Below the pieces are notes generated by a model, which saw nothing but the letters and a program-made list of their open reading frames with translations, was not told the DNA's origin and searched no databases. The position numbers and the translations under genes are program-made. Shown in pieces: positions 46,005 to 54,389 of a stretch of DNA of 64,000 bases (its first letter is position 1; each line of letters starts with the position of its first letter). The DNA is from Pseudomonas sp. JM0905a (GTDB lineage Bacteria > Pseudomonadota > Gammaproteobacteria > Pseudomonadales > Pseudomonadaceae): contig NZ_JACXBU010000002.1 in assembly GCF_014700075.1 (NCBI RefSeq), positions 434,001 through 498,000 on the forward strand, written 5' to 3'.

Positions 46005-46529
46005 TCAGCTCCCCACCTTCAGCGATACCCGTGCGGTGACACGGCCATCTTCGTTGCGGTCAAGTCCAGCTTCATCGATGCGAACCCCCTGCCCTTCCAG
46101 CACGCCGAACCAGCGCAGGAGGCTGGGAAACGCCGCCGGCTGCAGGTTCACCTGCACCGCGCCGGGCGCGTCGCTGTCGATACGCTCGACGCCCAGGCCC
46201 TGTTCAGCGGCGGTGGCGGTCACCAGCCCCTGCAGCCGCTCCGGGTCCACCTGGCTCTCGGGCTGGCTCTGAACCGATCGAGCTTCGGGAGCACGCTGCT
46301 GCAGGTAGGCATGCAGGCTGCGCTGGGACTCGAAGTACTCGCGGGCACTGGCCAGACGACGTTCGGCCGGCAGCCAGAGCAACAGGTAGAGCAGGACCAG
46401 GCCGAGGAAAATACCGAGTCCCAGCAACGCCGTGCGATCCCTGGCCGGCATCGCACGCCAGCGAGCAGCGAGGGAAGAAGCCTGCCACTGCGTCTGCAAC
46501 GGCGCCTTGATTGCATCGAGCATCTTCAT
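46005..46529 (-). CDS. xcpZ: Type II secretion protein XcpZ (GspM)
   Basis: A 174-aa inner-membrane component of the type II secretion assembly platform. It has a short cytoplasmic N-terminus, a single TM helix (about 34-54, TALLGLGIFLGLVLLYLLLWLP) and a periplasmic ferredoxin-like domain. It works as a pair with XcpY, whose gene overlaps its start by 4 nt (46526-46529). Last gene of the xcpR-Z operon; the tRNA operon follows on the same strand. Confidence 0.93.
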   Translation of the reverse strand: MKMLDAIKAPLQTQWQASSLAARWRAMPARDRTALLGLGIFLGLVLLYLLLWLPAERRLASAREYFESQRSLHAYLQQRAPEARSVQSQPESQVDPERLQGLVTATAAEQGLGVERIDSDAPGAVQVNLQPAAFPSLLRWFGVLEGQGVRIDEAGLDRNEDGRVTARVSLKVGS

Positions 46530-47668
46530 CCTCCTATCACCAGTCGCGCGCTGACGCCGCTTTCATCGCGGCTGGCCGAGCCCATCTGCACGGAAAGCCC
46601 GCTGCCGATCAGGCGCTCGCGCAGGCGTTCCAGAGCATCGAAGCCCGGCGCCTGTACCTGCAACGCGAGGTCGCCCCGTGCCTCACTGAAATCCAGTTGC
46701 TGCACCCTCACCTGGGCACCTTCGGTGATCAGCGCCTGGGCCGCCTGGCCGAGCAGGGTCAGCAGACGGCCCTGCCCCGAAGCGGAACCCTCAGCCAGGT
46801 GCTGGTCGAACTGGGCCCGCAGGTTCACCAGCTTGTTGTCCTGGGGAAACAACTCGCGATAGAGGGCCTCGTTGGCAGCCGCGTAAGCGTCCCCCTGACG
46901 CTGCAGTTGCCAGGCCTGGACCAGGTTGAAACCCCACTGCAGCACCAGCCACAAGCCAACCAGCCCCAGCAGGGGCTTCCAGCGCGACCAGCGCTGGCGT
47001 TCTTCCTTCAGGGTGAATTCGCCCTGAGCCAGATCGCTGCCCTTCTGCGCCGCCAGCCAGCCATAGGTGTCGCCTTCATCGCGCCACTCATCCACGCCCT
47101 CCAGCACCTGGCGAGCGGCGGGCGCATGGCCGCTTCGGGGCGCATCGCAGGCGTCCTTCAGGACGGGCCAGTCGAGTTCCGCGAAACCGAGGCGGGTGCC
47201 ACCTTCGCCGCCCAGCAGCCAGCGCTGGTCCAGCCAGAGCAACTGGGTACCCTGCTCCGGCAGCAGGTCGGCATCGACATGGATAGCTGCAGGCGCTGGG
47301 CCGAGCTTGCCGGCCAGCTCCAACCAGCCTGCCAGCCAGGTTCGGCGCACCGCGAACACCCGGTGCCGGCCATCTGCCAACGCCCCACCCAGCCCGAGGT
47401 GAAAGCTTTCCACTTCCTCGGCGAGCAGTTCCTCCACTGCGAAAGGCAATGCCTGACGCAACCAACGCCCCTTCTGGGTAGGCAGGCGGACCGCGCAACA
47501 GGTCACCGCCTCCACCGGCAGGATCAGGCGCCAGGGTGGCGCCACCTCTTCCAGCGCCCTGGCGAATGGCAGGCGACGGCCCGTGCCTCCTTGCCAGAGC
47601 AGCACTTCCAGTTCGGCGTCCAGCTGGGTGCAGGCGGCCACCGGGAGGAAGATGCAAGCCTGTGTCAT
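46526..47668 (-). CDS. xcpY: Type II secretion protein XcpY (GspL)
   Basis: A 380-aa bitopic protein linking the XcpR ATPase to the platform. The cytoplasmic actin-like domain (about 1-220) contains FAVEELLAEEVESFHLGLG. One TM helix (about 230-250, WKPLLGLVGLWLVLQWGFNLV) and a periplasmic domain that pairs with XcpZ follow. It overlaps xcpX and xcpZ by 4 nt each, so translation is coupled. Length is usual for Pseudomonas GspL. Confidence 0.94.
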   Translation of the reverse strand: MTQACIFLPVAACTQLDAELEVLLWQGGTGRRLPFARALEEVAPPWRLILPVEAVTCCAVRLPTQKGRWLRQALPFAVEELLAEEVESFHLGLGGALADGRHRVFAVRRTWLAGWLELAGKLGPAPAAIHVDADLLPEQGTQLLWLDQRWLLGGEGGTRLGFAELDWPVLKDACDAPRSGHAPAARQVLEGVDEWRDEGDTYGWLAAQKGSDLAQGEFTLKEERQRWSRWKPLLGLVGLWLVLQWGFNLVQAWQLQRQGDAYAAANEALYRELFPQDNKLVNLRAQFDQHLAEGSASGQGRLLTLLGQAAQALITEGAQVRVQQLDFSEARGDLALQVQAPGFDALERLRERLIGSGLSVQMGSASRDESGVSARLVIGG

Positions 47669-48636
47669 GACTGCGGCTCCTTGACGGGCGCCGGCGGCAA
47701 TCCGCCCTGCCCGAGATCGCGAGAGAGAACCCGTACCTTGCCGTCGCTACCGCGCTGCAGGGTACTGGCCAGAACCTGGCGGCGACCGGCGAGGCGAACC
47801 TCGCTGATCACATTGAAATATTGACTGCCCACCGCCAGCCCCTGCGCTTCCAGCCCCATCCCGGCCAGCGCCGGCTGGCCGAGGAAGGCGTCCAGGCTGC
47901 GAAAGCCCGTGGTGCCTCGGGCCGCTATCAGCAATCCGCCGCTGTCGGCGTCCAGGTTGTCGGCCAGGGTAGACAGCACCAGCGCGCTGGCGGTGTTGAC
48001 GTTGAGAGACGCATCCGACGGCAGAGCGGTAACGAAAGGCAGCAGCTTGCGGTAGTCCAGCTCCGTCATGCCTAACACTAGGCGCAACTCGGACACATCG
48101 CTCATGGCGTGATTGGCCGCCCGATATGGCGGCTGCAGCAACAGGTACTGGTTGTCTTCGGCGCCATTGGGGCCGAAGGGTTCCTGGTCGCGGTCGAGCC
48201 AATCCACCAGCCGCTCGGTGTAGGGCGCCTCGATTCCCAGGCGCAGCAGCAAGCGGCGGAACTGGCGGACCCCTTGCTCATTGAGCTGGCCGTCCCGCAC
48301 CAGGCTGTTGAGGTTGAAGCGACCGCTCGGATCTTCGATGCGCACGCTGAGCGAGCCGCCGTCATCCAGCTTGAAAGTTGTGAGAGGCCGCGCCCAGGTC
48401 TCGCCCAGGTGATCCACCGGCGTCCGCGGATCACCCTGGCGCAGGTCGCGCACGAGTATGGCTTTGGCCAGGGCCTCGCCGCCGAGGGCGTACTGGGCCA
48501 CCTGGCGGGTATGCAGTTCATTGCCGCTGGAACGGATGGATAGCTGAGTGCGGGCGATCAGGCCGGCGCAGACGACCGTGACCACCGCGACCACCAGCAG
48601 CACGGTGAGCAAGGCGACGCCTGCCTGGCGCTTCAT
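47665..48636 (-). CDS. xcpX: Type II secretion minor pseudopilin XcpX (GspK)
   Basis: A 323-aa large minor pseudopilin thought to cap the pseudopilus tip. Type IV prepilin leader MKRQAG is followed by VALLTVLLVVAVVTVVCAG; Glu at +5 is replaced by Thr, as is normal for GspK. A large periplasmic domain (about 60-290) contains LDRDQEPFGPNGAEDNQYLL, acidic residues of the kind that bind calcium in GspK. It overlaps neighbours xcpW and xcpY by 4 nt. Confidence 0.94.
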   Translation of the reverse strand: MKRQAGVALLTVLLVVAVVTVVCAGLIARTQLSIRSSGNELHTRQVAQYALGGEALAKAILVRDLRQGDPRTPVDHLGETWARPLTTFKLDDGGSLSVRIEDPSGRFNLNSLVRDGQLNEQGVRQFRRLLLRLGIEAPYTERLVDWLDRDQEPFGPNGAEDNQYLLLQPPYRAANHAMSDVSELRLVLGMTELDYRKLLPFVTALPSDASLNVNTASALVLSTLADNLDADSGGLLIAARGTTGFRSLDAFLGQPALAGMGLEAQGLAVGSQYFNVISEVRLAGRRQVLASTLQRGSDGKVRVLSRDLGQGGLPPAPVKEPQS

Positions 48637-49364
48637 TGCGACTGCTCCTGGTTGCCGCCCTGCTGACCACTTTGCTGACCACCCTGCGGGTTCTGCGGGT
48701 TCTGCTGTTCCCCGTCCGGCTGGTTACCCCCGGCCTGCGCTGGCTGCCTGGGCGGGGTTTCCACCAGGCGCAGCACCCGGCGCAGCTCACCATAGCGGCG
48801 GTGCTCCAGGGTCAGTTCCAGGGCGCGTGGCAGGCGGTCCAGACGCTCGTCCTCCGGCAGGCCGGCTGGCGGCCAGCTGTCCTGCCAATCACCACTGTCG
48901 TCCATGTAGCGCAGCTTCATGGAGGTGACCCCATCCAGCGCGTTCTGGACGCGCGGCAGACTGTCCTGGGCCTGGTCCAGCACCGTCCAGTAGCGCCGCT
49001 CCAGGCGTTCGCCGGAGAGCTGCCAACGCACCCTTTGCAGGCGCGAGCGCTGCATGCCGGTCGGGTTTCGCCAGCCGTTGCGGGTGAGTTCCAGACTGTC
49101 GTTGTCACCTTCCTGCTCGCCAAGCAGCGCAGCGCGGGACTCGCCATAGGCATCGCGAACGGGGCGGGAAATCACCTGGCGGATGTCCCGCTCGAAAGCG
49201 GAAATCGCCCGGACCACTTCACGCAGCTGCTGCTCCTGCACGCGTGTCGCTTCGTCCGAATCGAGGACCGCACCGAGCATGCGCCAGGTGCCAATGGCCA
49301 GCAGCGCGAAGATGGCGATGGCGATCAGCAGCTCCAGCAAGGTGAAACCCGCCGCGCGCCTCAT
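48633..49364 (-). CDS. xcpW: Type II secretion minor pseudopilin XcpW (GspJ)
   Basis: A 243-aa minor pseudopilin. Prepilin leader MRRAAG then FTLLELLIAIAIFALLAIGTW, with Gly-1 and Glu+5 intact. The C-terminal tail is Gln/Asn/Gly/Pro-rich (about 215-243), low complexity. The frame opens at 49613, but ATG at 49364 overlapping the xcpV stop (ATGA) supplies the leader. It forms the tip complex with XcpV and XcpX. Confidence 0.94.
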   Translation of the reverse strand: MRRAAGFTLLELLIAIAIFALLAIGTWRMLGAVLDSDEATRVQEQQLREVVRAISAFERDIRQVISRPVRDAYGESRAALLGEQEGDNDSLELTRNGWRNPTGMQRSRLQRVRWQLSGERLERRYWTVLDQAQDSLPRVQNALDGVTSMKLRYMDDSGDWQDSWPPAGLPEDERLDRLPRALELTLEHRRYGELRRVLRLVETPPRQPAQAGGNQPDGEQQNPQNPQGGQQSGQQGGNQEQSQ

Positions 49365-49753
49365 GGCGTGCTCCCGACGAAGCCCACCAGGCGCACGGTG
49401 GCCCGGTCCTCCAGCTTGCCAACACCGGCGCCCCGGGTCGGGCGCGGCGCCACCCAGAGGGTGACCCGCCGCAGTGCCGGGTCGCTGGTGCCTTCGACTT
49501 CGCTTTGCCACTCCCAGCGTCGTCCGCCGTAATCCAGTTCGCCCTTGTCCTTGCCGTTGGCGGGCGGCGTCTCGCGCAACTGGAGCTCGGTCAGGCGGTT
49601 GTCGGCGATCCACATCGCCAGGGTCTTGTCTTCCAGGCGTGAAGCGATCTGCAGGCTGCGCGCACTGGCAGTCAGGACGCTGGCGGCAACCACCGCGAAA
49701 ATGGCCAGCGCCACCAGCACCTCAATCAGGGTGAACGCACGGCTGCTTCTCAT
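49361..49753 (-). CDS. xcpV: Type II secretion minor pseudopilin XcpV (GspI)
   Basis: A 130-aa minor pseudopilin that nucleates the tip complex. The leader reads MRSSRA, followed by FTLIEVLVALAIFAVVAASVL; Glu+5 is present, but the residue before the cleavage site is Ala instead of the near-invariant Gly. The remainder (SLQIASRLEDKTLAMWIADNRLTELQL) is normal GspI. ATG at 49753 overlaps the xcpU stop by 4 nt. The codon is GCG at 49738-49736, read directly. Confidence 0.93.
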   Translation of the reverse strand: MRSSRAFTLIEVLVALAIFAVVAASVLTASARSLQIASRLEDKTLAMWIADNRLTELQLRETPPANGKDKGELDYGGRRWEWQSEVEGTSDPALRRVTLWVAPRPTRGAGVGKLEDRATVRLVGFVGSTP

Positions 49754-50337
49754 CCGGCGCGCCCCTTGCCGCCCAGGGCCTCTACACGGGGCAGGCGGAA
49801 TCCATCGCTGGAAAGCTGCAGGCGCAGACCATCCCTGCGCCGCTCCCCCATTTCCATGCGGAAGGGGCTGATCTCGCCACTGGAAAGGATGATCAGTTGC
49901 GGCACCGGCGGGGCCTTCTTCGCGTCCTTGGCCTGCTTCTCTTCCCTGGCCGGGGGCGGAAGCACCAGCGGCTCGCCATCCAGCTCGATGGTCAGTTCGG
50001 CCCACTCCGGCAACTGGCGGGCACCGTCGGACAGCGGCTGCCAGCGGGCGCTGGTTTCGTCGTAGTAGAAGACCTGGTAACTGTCTCGCTCCACGCGAAC
50101 ACCGTACTCGCGGTTATCCAGCACGGCCTCGTCGGCGAGCACGCCAATCAGCCCTGCGAGACGATCAGCTTCATTGGTGAGTTCACGGGTGGGGCCGGCG
50201 ACGCCGGCGCTGATCACCGCCAGGCCGGCCATGCAGGCCATGACGACCATCACCACCAGGATTTCGATCAGGGTGAACCCCGCGGACGCCAGGGCGCCGG
50301 ACATCCGGCCGGAGCCGCCTCGCCGCCCGCTTCTCAT
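49750..50337 (-). CDS. xcpU: Type II secretion minor pseudopilin XcpU (GspH)
   Basis: A 195-aa minor pseudopilin. The prepilin motif ASAG then FTLIEILVVMVVMACMAGLAV follows an unusually long, Arg/Gly-rich leader if translation begins at 50337; ATG at 50304 would give a shorter leader but lacks a Shine-Dalgarno sequence. A charged Lys/Ala/Glu-rich insert (AREEKQAKDAKKAPPVPQ, about 130-147) sits before the last strands. The start at 50337 overlaps the xcpT stop (TGATG). Confidence 0.92.
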   Translation of the reverse strand: MRSGRRGGSGRMSGALASAGFTLIEILVVMVVMACMAGLAVISAGVAGPTRELTNEADRLAGLIGVLADEAVLDNREYGVRVERDSYQVFYYDETSARWQPLSDGARQLPEWAELTIELDGEPLVLPPPAREEKQAKDAKKAPPVPQLIILSSGEISPFRMEMGERRRDGLRLQLSSDGFRLPRVEALGGKGRAG

Positions 50338-50768
50338 CAGTTGTCCCAGTTGGCGATGTCGGCGTCGTTGTCGCTACCGCCTTCCTTGCCATCGGCCCCC
50401 AGCGAATAGAGGTCGTAAGCCCCCTTGCTGCCCGGCGCCAGGTACTGGTACGGGTTGCCCCACGGGTCGACCGGCAGCTTCTTCAGGTAACCGTCCTTGT
50501 TCCAGTTCTTCGCCGGCGGGTTGCCGGAAGGCCGGGTCACCAGGGCCTCCAGGCCTTGCTGGGTGCTGGGATAGGCGAAGTTGTCCAGCTTGTACATGTC
50601 CAGGGCGGCGCCGATGGCCTTGATGTCACCCTTGGCCACCGTGACCTTGGCCTGGTCGGGACGATTCATCACCTGCGGCACCACCAGAGCGGCAAGGATG
50701 CCGAGGATGACCACCACGACCATGATTTCGATGAGCGTAAAGCCCGACTGACTACGGCGCAGATTCAC
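50337..50768 (-). CDS. xcpT: Type II secretion major pseudopilin XcpT (GspG)
   Basis: A 143-aa main subunit of the pseudopilus. Leader MNLRRSQSG, then FTLIEIMVVVVILGILAALVVPQ (Gly-1, Glu+5). The C-terminal part (DPWGNPYQYLAPGSKGAYDLYSLGADGKEGGSDNDADIANWDN) holds the calcium-binding loop typical of GspG. It is expected to be processed and methylated by the PilD/XcpA peptidase, encoded elsewhere. It follows xcpS by 4 bp. Confidence 0.97.
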   Translation of the reverse strand: MNLRRSQSGFTLIEIMVVVVILGILAALVVPQVMNRPDQAKVTVAKGDIKAIGAALDMYKLDNFAYPSTQQGLEALVTRPSGNPPAKNWNKDGYLKKLPVDPWGNPYQYLAPGSKGAYDLYSLGADGKEGGSDNDADIANWDN

Positions 50769-50772
50769 GCGA

Positions 50773-51987
50773 TTACCCCACGAGTTGGTTGAGAGAAAGG
50801 ATAGGCAGCAGGATGGCGAGGACGATCATCAGCACCACTGCCCCCATGACCACCAGCATGAACGGTTCGAAAAGTCCGACCAGCAAGGCGATGCTGGCAG
50901 CCAGGTCGTTTTCCTGGTTGCGCGCGGTGCGGGCGAGCATCTGGTCCAGCTCGCCGGACCGTTCGCCGCTGGCGATCATGTGCAACATCATCGGCGGAAA
51001 CTGCCCGCTGCCTTCCAGGGCGCGGGTCAGGCTGCCGCCTTCACGGACCTTCTGCGCCGCCACCACCACATGCGCGCGGATCACCCGGTTGGCAATCACT
51101 TCGGCACCAATGCCAAGGGCCTCCACCAGCGGCACGCCGCTGCGGGTGAGGATCGCCAGGGTGGAGGCGAAGCGTGCGGTATCGGTGGCCCGCACCAGTC
51201 GTCCCACCAGTGGAATGCGCAATATCAGGGCATGCCAGCGCTGGCGCACATTCGGATCGCGCAATGCCCAGCGCGCGCCGACGAATGCCGCTATCAGCAC
51301 CAGGAGCATCAGCCAGCCCCAGTGCTTGACCAGGTCGCTCAGGGCGATCAATCCGCGGGTGAGCAGGGGCAGGGTTTGCCCCGAATCGATGAACACCTTG
51401 ACCACGTCAGGTACGACGAAACCCAGCAGGAAGGCAACGATCGCCAGCGACGCACACATCAGGATCACAGGATAGAGCAGCGCCAGCTGGATCTTCTGGC
51501 GTGACTGCTGGCGTTGCTCGGTGTAGTCGGCCAATTGCTCCAGCACCGGCCCCAGGTGACCGGCGTGCTCACCGGCCGCCACCGTGGCGCGATAGAGCTC
51601 GGGGAAGGCCGAGGGGAACTCCCGCAGGCTGCTGGCCAGGCTGTGGCCTTCCAGTACCCGCGCGCGCACCGCCAGCAGCATCGACTGGATGCGTGAACTG
51701 CCGGACTGTGCAGCCGCCGCCCGCAGCGCCTCCTCGATGGGCAACGCCGCCTGCACCAAGGTCGCGAGCTGCCGCGTCACCAGCGCCAGGTCACGGGCGG
51801 ACAGGCCCCGCGCCAGGCTGAAGCGGCCCCCCTCGGCCTGCTCGCGAACACGGGTGGCGCGTACTTCCAGCGGTGCCAGCTGACGCTCGCGCAGCAGCTG
51901 GCGCACCTGGCGGGCGCTGTCCGCCTCAAGCACGCCCTTCTGCTGGCGCCCCTTGGCGTCGAGTGCGAGGTATTCGAATGCGGCCAT
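50773..51987 (-). CDS. xcpS: Type II secretion platform protein XcpS (GspF)
   Basis: A 404-aa polytopic inner-membrane protein of the assembly platform. Two repeated GspF cytoplasmic domains (about 70-190 and 270-390; RQLATLVQAALPIEEALRAAA and RFASTLAILTRSGVPLVEAL) alternate with TM helices near 170-190, 220-245 and 375-398. Its start abuts the xcpR stop exactly (51987/51988). Standard length. Confidence 0.96.
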   Translation of the reverse strand: MAAFEYLALDAKGRQQKGVLEADSARQVRQLLRERQLAPLEVRATRVREQAEGGRFSLARGLSARDLALVTRQLATLVQAALPIEEALRAAAAQSGSSRIQSMLLAVRARVLEGHSLASSLREFPSAFPELYRATVAAGEHAGHLGPVLEQLADYTEQRQQSRQKIQLALLYPVILMCASLAIVAFLLGFVVPDVVKVFIDSGQTLPLLTRGLIALSDLVKHWGWLMLLVLIAAFVGARWALRDPNVRQRWHALILRIPLVGRLVRATDTARFASTLAILTRSGVPLVEALGIGAEVIANRVIRAHVVVAAQKVREGGSLTRALEGSGQFPPMMLHMIASGERSGELDQMLARTARNQENDLAASIALLVGLFEPFMLVVMGAVVLMIVLAILLPILSLNQLVG

Positions 51988-53475
51988 TTACTCTTCCTGG
52001 GTGACCCGCAGCACTTCTTCCACCGTGGTGATGCCCTCCAACACCTTGCGCCGGCCGTCCTCGCGGATGCTCGGGCTGGATTGCCGCGCGTGGCGGATCA
52101 TTTCCTGCTCGGAGGCGACACTGTGGATCAGGCTGCGCATGTGATCGTCGAACACCACCAGTTCGTAGATGCCGGTTCGCCCCCGATAGCCCTGCTGATG
52201 GCATTCGGCACATCCGCGGGCGCGATGCAGGAGCGGCGCGCTGTCCACCTCCACGTTGAGCAACTGGCATTCGGCGGCGTCCGGTTGATAGGCCTCCTTG
52301 CAATGGGGACAGAGCACCCGCACGAGGCGCTGGGCCAATACGCCCAGCAGGGACGAGGACAGCAGGAAGGGTTCGACGCCCATGTCCACCAGGCGGGTGA
52401 TGGCGCCGATGGCACTGTTGGTGTGCAGGGTGGAAAGCACCAGGTGACCGGTCAGCGAGGCCTGCACGGCGATCTCGGCGGTTTCCTGGTCACGGATTTC
52501 GCCCACCATCACCACATCCGGGTCCTGGCGCAGGATGGCGCGCAGGCCACGGGCGAAGGTCATGTCCACCTTGGGATTGACCTGGGTCTGGCCGATGCCC
52601 TCGATGTGGTACTCGATCGGGTCTTCGACGGTGAGGATGTTGCGTGTGCGGTCGTTGAGGGTGGCCAGGCTGGCGTACAGAGTGGTGGTCTTGCCCGAGC
52701 CGGTGGGGCCGGTGACCAGCAGGATGCCGTGGGGGCGACGAACCGTCTCTTCCAGCTGATCGCGATCACGCTCGTTCATGCCCAGGTGCTGCAAGGTCAG
52801 GCGCCCGGCCTGCTTGTCCAGCAAACGCAGCACCACGCGCTCGCCATTGGCCGACGGCAGCGTGGATACGCGGATGTCCACTTCACGTCCGGCCACCCGC
52901 AGGGAAATACGGCCGTCCTGGGGAATACGCTTCTCGGCGATATCCAGCCGCGCCATCACCTTGATCCGCGATACCAGCAAGGCCGCCAGTTCGCGCTTGG
53001 GCTCCAGCACCTCGCGGAGAATGCCGTCGACGCGGAAACGCACTACCAGGCGCTTCTCGAAGGTTTCCAGGTGGATGTCCGAGGCGTTCTCCTTGATCGC
53101 CTCACCGAGGATGGCGTTGATCAGGCGGATGATCGGCGCGTCGTCTTCCTGCTCCAGCAAGTCCTCGGTTTCCGGAATCTGTTCGGCCAGGGCGGCGAGG
53201 TCCAGGCTGCCACCGAGATCCTCAGCCAGCTGCATGGCCGCGGAGGAGTCATGCTGGTAGGCCTGGGCCAGGGCCTGTTCGAAAGCATCGCCGCTGAGGG
53301 GCTTCAACGGCAGGCTGCGCCCGGCGAAACGCCGCGCTTCGGCCAGGGCCACCAGCTCGACGCCGGGGCGATGGGCAAGGCAAGGCTCCACGCCATCCAG
53401 CAACAGCACGCCATGCCGCTTGGCAAAGCCGAATGGGAGCCGCCGCAGCGGGGCTTCAGCGAGTGGTGGGTTCAT
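51988..53475 (-). CDS. xcpR: Type II secretion ATPase XcpR (GspE)
   Basis: A 495-aa cytoplasmic hexameric ATPase that powers pseudopilus assembly. Walker A GPTGSGKT (256-263), Asp box and Walker B region [18 protein letters not shown], His box [15 protein letters not shown] and a CxxC pair (CPHC...CAEC) binding zinc. The N-terminal domain (about 1-110) contacts XcpY. First gene of the xcpR-Z operon, divergent from xcpPQ. An imperfect inverted repeat (53519-53538) lies 44 bp upstream of the start codon. Confidence 0.97.
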   Translation of the reverse strand: MNPPLAEAPLRRLPFGFAKRHGVLLLDGVEPCLAHRPGVELVALAEARRFAGRSLPLKPLSGDAFEQALAQAYQHDSSAAMQLAEDLGGSLDLAALAEQIPETEDLLEQEDDAPIIRLINAILGEAIKENASDIHLETFEKRLVVRFRVDGILREVLEPKRELAALLVSRIKVMARLDIAEKRIPQDGRISLRVAGREVDIRVSTLPSANGERVVLRLLDKQAGRLTLQHLGMNERDRDQLEETVRRPHGILLVTGPTGSGKTTTLYASLATLNDRTRNILTVEDPIEYHIEGIGQTQVNPKVDMTFARGLRAILRQDPDVVMVGEIRDQETAEIAVQASLTGHLVLSTLHTNSAIGAITRLVDMGVEPFLLSSSLLGVLAQRLVRVLCPHCKEAYQPDAAECQLLNVEVDSAPLLHRARGCAECHQQGYRGRTGIYELVVFDDHMRSLIHSVASEQEMIRHARQSSPSIREDGRRKVLEGITTVEEVLRVTQEE

Positions 53476-53518
53476 CCGTGGGCGCCTGTTTCAGAGAGGT
53501 CCGAAAGAAAGTATTGCA

Positions 53519-53538
53519 GCGCAATCTGACGATTGTGC
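53519..53538. promoter_or_regulatory. Inverted repeat in the xcpR leader
   Basis: GCGCAATC-TGAC-GATTGTGC, 8-bp arms with one G-T pair. It could act as an operator or as a leader hairpin of xcpR; nothing in the sequence decides which. Confidence 0.35.
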
Positions 53539-53668
53539 GCCGCTGCTGTCCGATTCTTATGATTCGTGTGAACAAAGCCACCTAAAGCCGTAAAAATTCA
53601 CAGATATCTTTAGCACAGCGACCGCGTCGCAACATCATCTGTACGGCCGAGCATTGCCCTTGAAGGCG

Positions 53669-53686
53669 CTGCTATGATCAAAGCAG
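53669..53686. promoter_or_regulatory. Near-palindrome upstream of xcpP
   Basis: CTGCTATGATCAAAGCAG is an inverted repeat matching at 16 of 18 positions, with CTGCT / AGCAG arms around TGATCA. It lies 55 bp upstream of the xcpP start and overlaps a TATGAT string (53673-53678) that could be a -10 box. It does not fit the CT-N12-AG lux-box spacing. Confidence 0.4.
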
Positions 53687-53740
53687 TTCTGCCAAAACAT
53701 AAAATCAGAAGAACGATACAGCCTTAGGAGTTGGACCCAC

Positions 53741-54385
53741 TTGCAAGCCCCGGATTCCGCACACTGGCTGCAACGCCATGCGCCAGCCCTCGTCGGTGCA
53801 TTGCTGGTCCTGGCCATGGGTGCCAGCTTCGCCTGGCAGACCCGGGAATGGTTGCGCGTGGTACAGGCTCCCGCCCGCGTGCCGGAGCAACAGGGCACGC
53901 AACTGGCCACCGCCCGGCCCCTGCAGAACCTCGAGCCTTTGTTCGGTCCCACCCCGAAAGCCCAGCCAAGCGGCCCGCCGCCCACCACCAACCTGCGCCT
54001 GACCCTGCTCGGCAGTTTCGTCCACGAGGGGCCGGACAAGTCCACGGCCATCATCCAGTTCGAAGGCGGCAAACCGCGCCGCTTCACCGCCGGCGACGAG
54101 ATCACCAGTGGCGTCAAGCTGCACACGGTTTATCGAACCCATGTCGAAATCGAACGCAACGGGCGCCTGGAAAGTCTCAGCTTCCCCGAACCACGCTCAC
54201 GTTTCACCGCCGTCGGTGCCGCCCCGGACGATTCGTCCGCCACGGTGATCGACGAACTCAACGGCCTGCAGGAAGACAACGCCGCCGAATTGCGCGAGCG
54301 CATGGAGAAACTGCGCCAACAGATGGAAGACCCGGAGAACACCGCCTCCGAACCTTCCGCCGAACCGCCCCAGGATAGCGAATGA
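53741..54385 (+). CDS. xcpP: Type II secretion protein XcpP (GspC)
   Basis: A 214-aa inner-membrane linker between the platform and the secretin. One N-terminal TM helix (about 14-31, APALVGALLVLAMGASFAW), a Pro-rich linker, then the homology region (about 80-140; LTLLGSFVHEGPDKSTAIIQ) that contacts XcpQ. The C-terminus is acidic and coiled-coil-like (EDNAAELRERMEKLRQQMEDPENTASE). TTG at 53741 with AGGAG 10 nt upstream is the only good start. It precedes xcpQ by 4 bp. Confidence 0.93.
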   Translation: MQAPDSAHWLQRHAPALVGALLVLAMGASFAWQTREWLRVVQAPARVPEQQGTQLATARPLQNLEPLFGPTPKAQPSGPPPTTNLRLTLLGSFVHEGPDKSTAIIQFEGGKPRRFTAGDEITSGVKLHTVYRTHVEIERNGRLESLSFPEPRSRFTAVGAAPDDSSATVIDELNGLQEDNAAELRERMEKLRQQMEDPENTASEPSAEPPQDSE

Positions 54386-54389
54386 CACG

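Noticed and set aside
53669-53686. Palindrome upstream of xcpP as a LasR/RhlR lux box
   Set aside because: The arms give CT-N14-AG rather than CT-N12-AG, so I keep it only as an unassigned palindrome.
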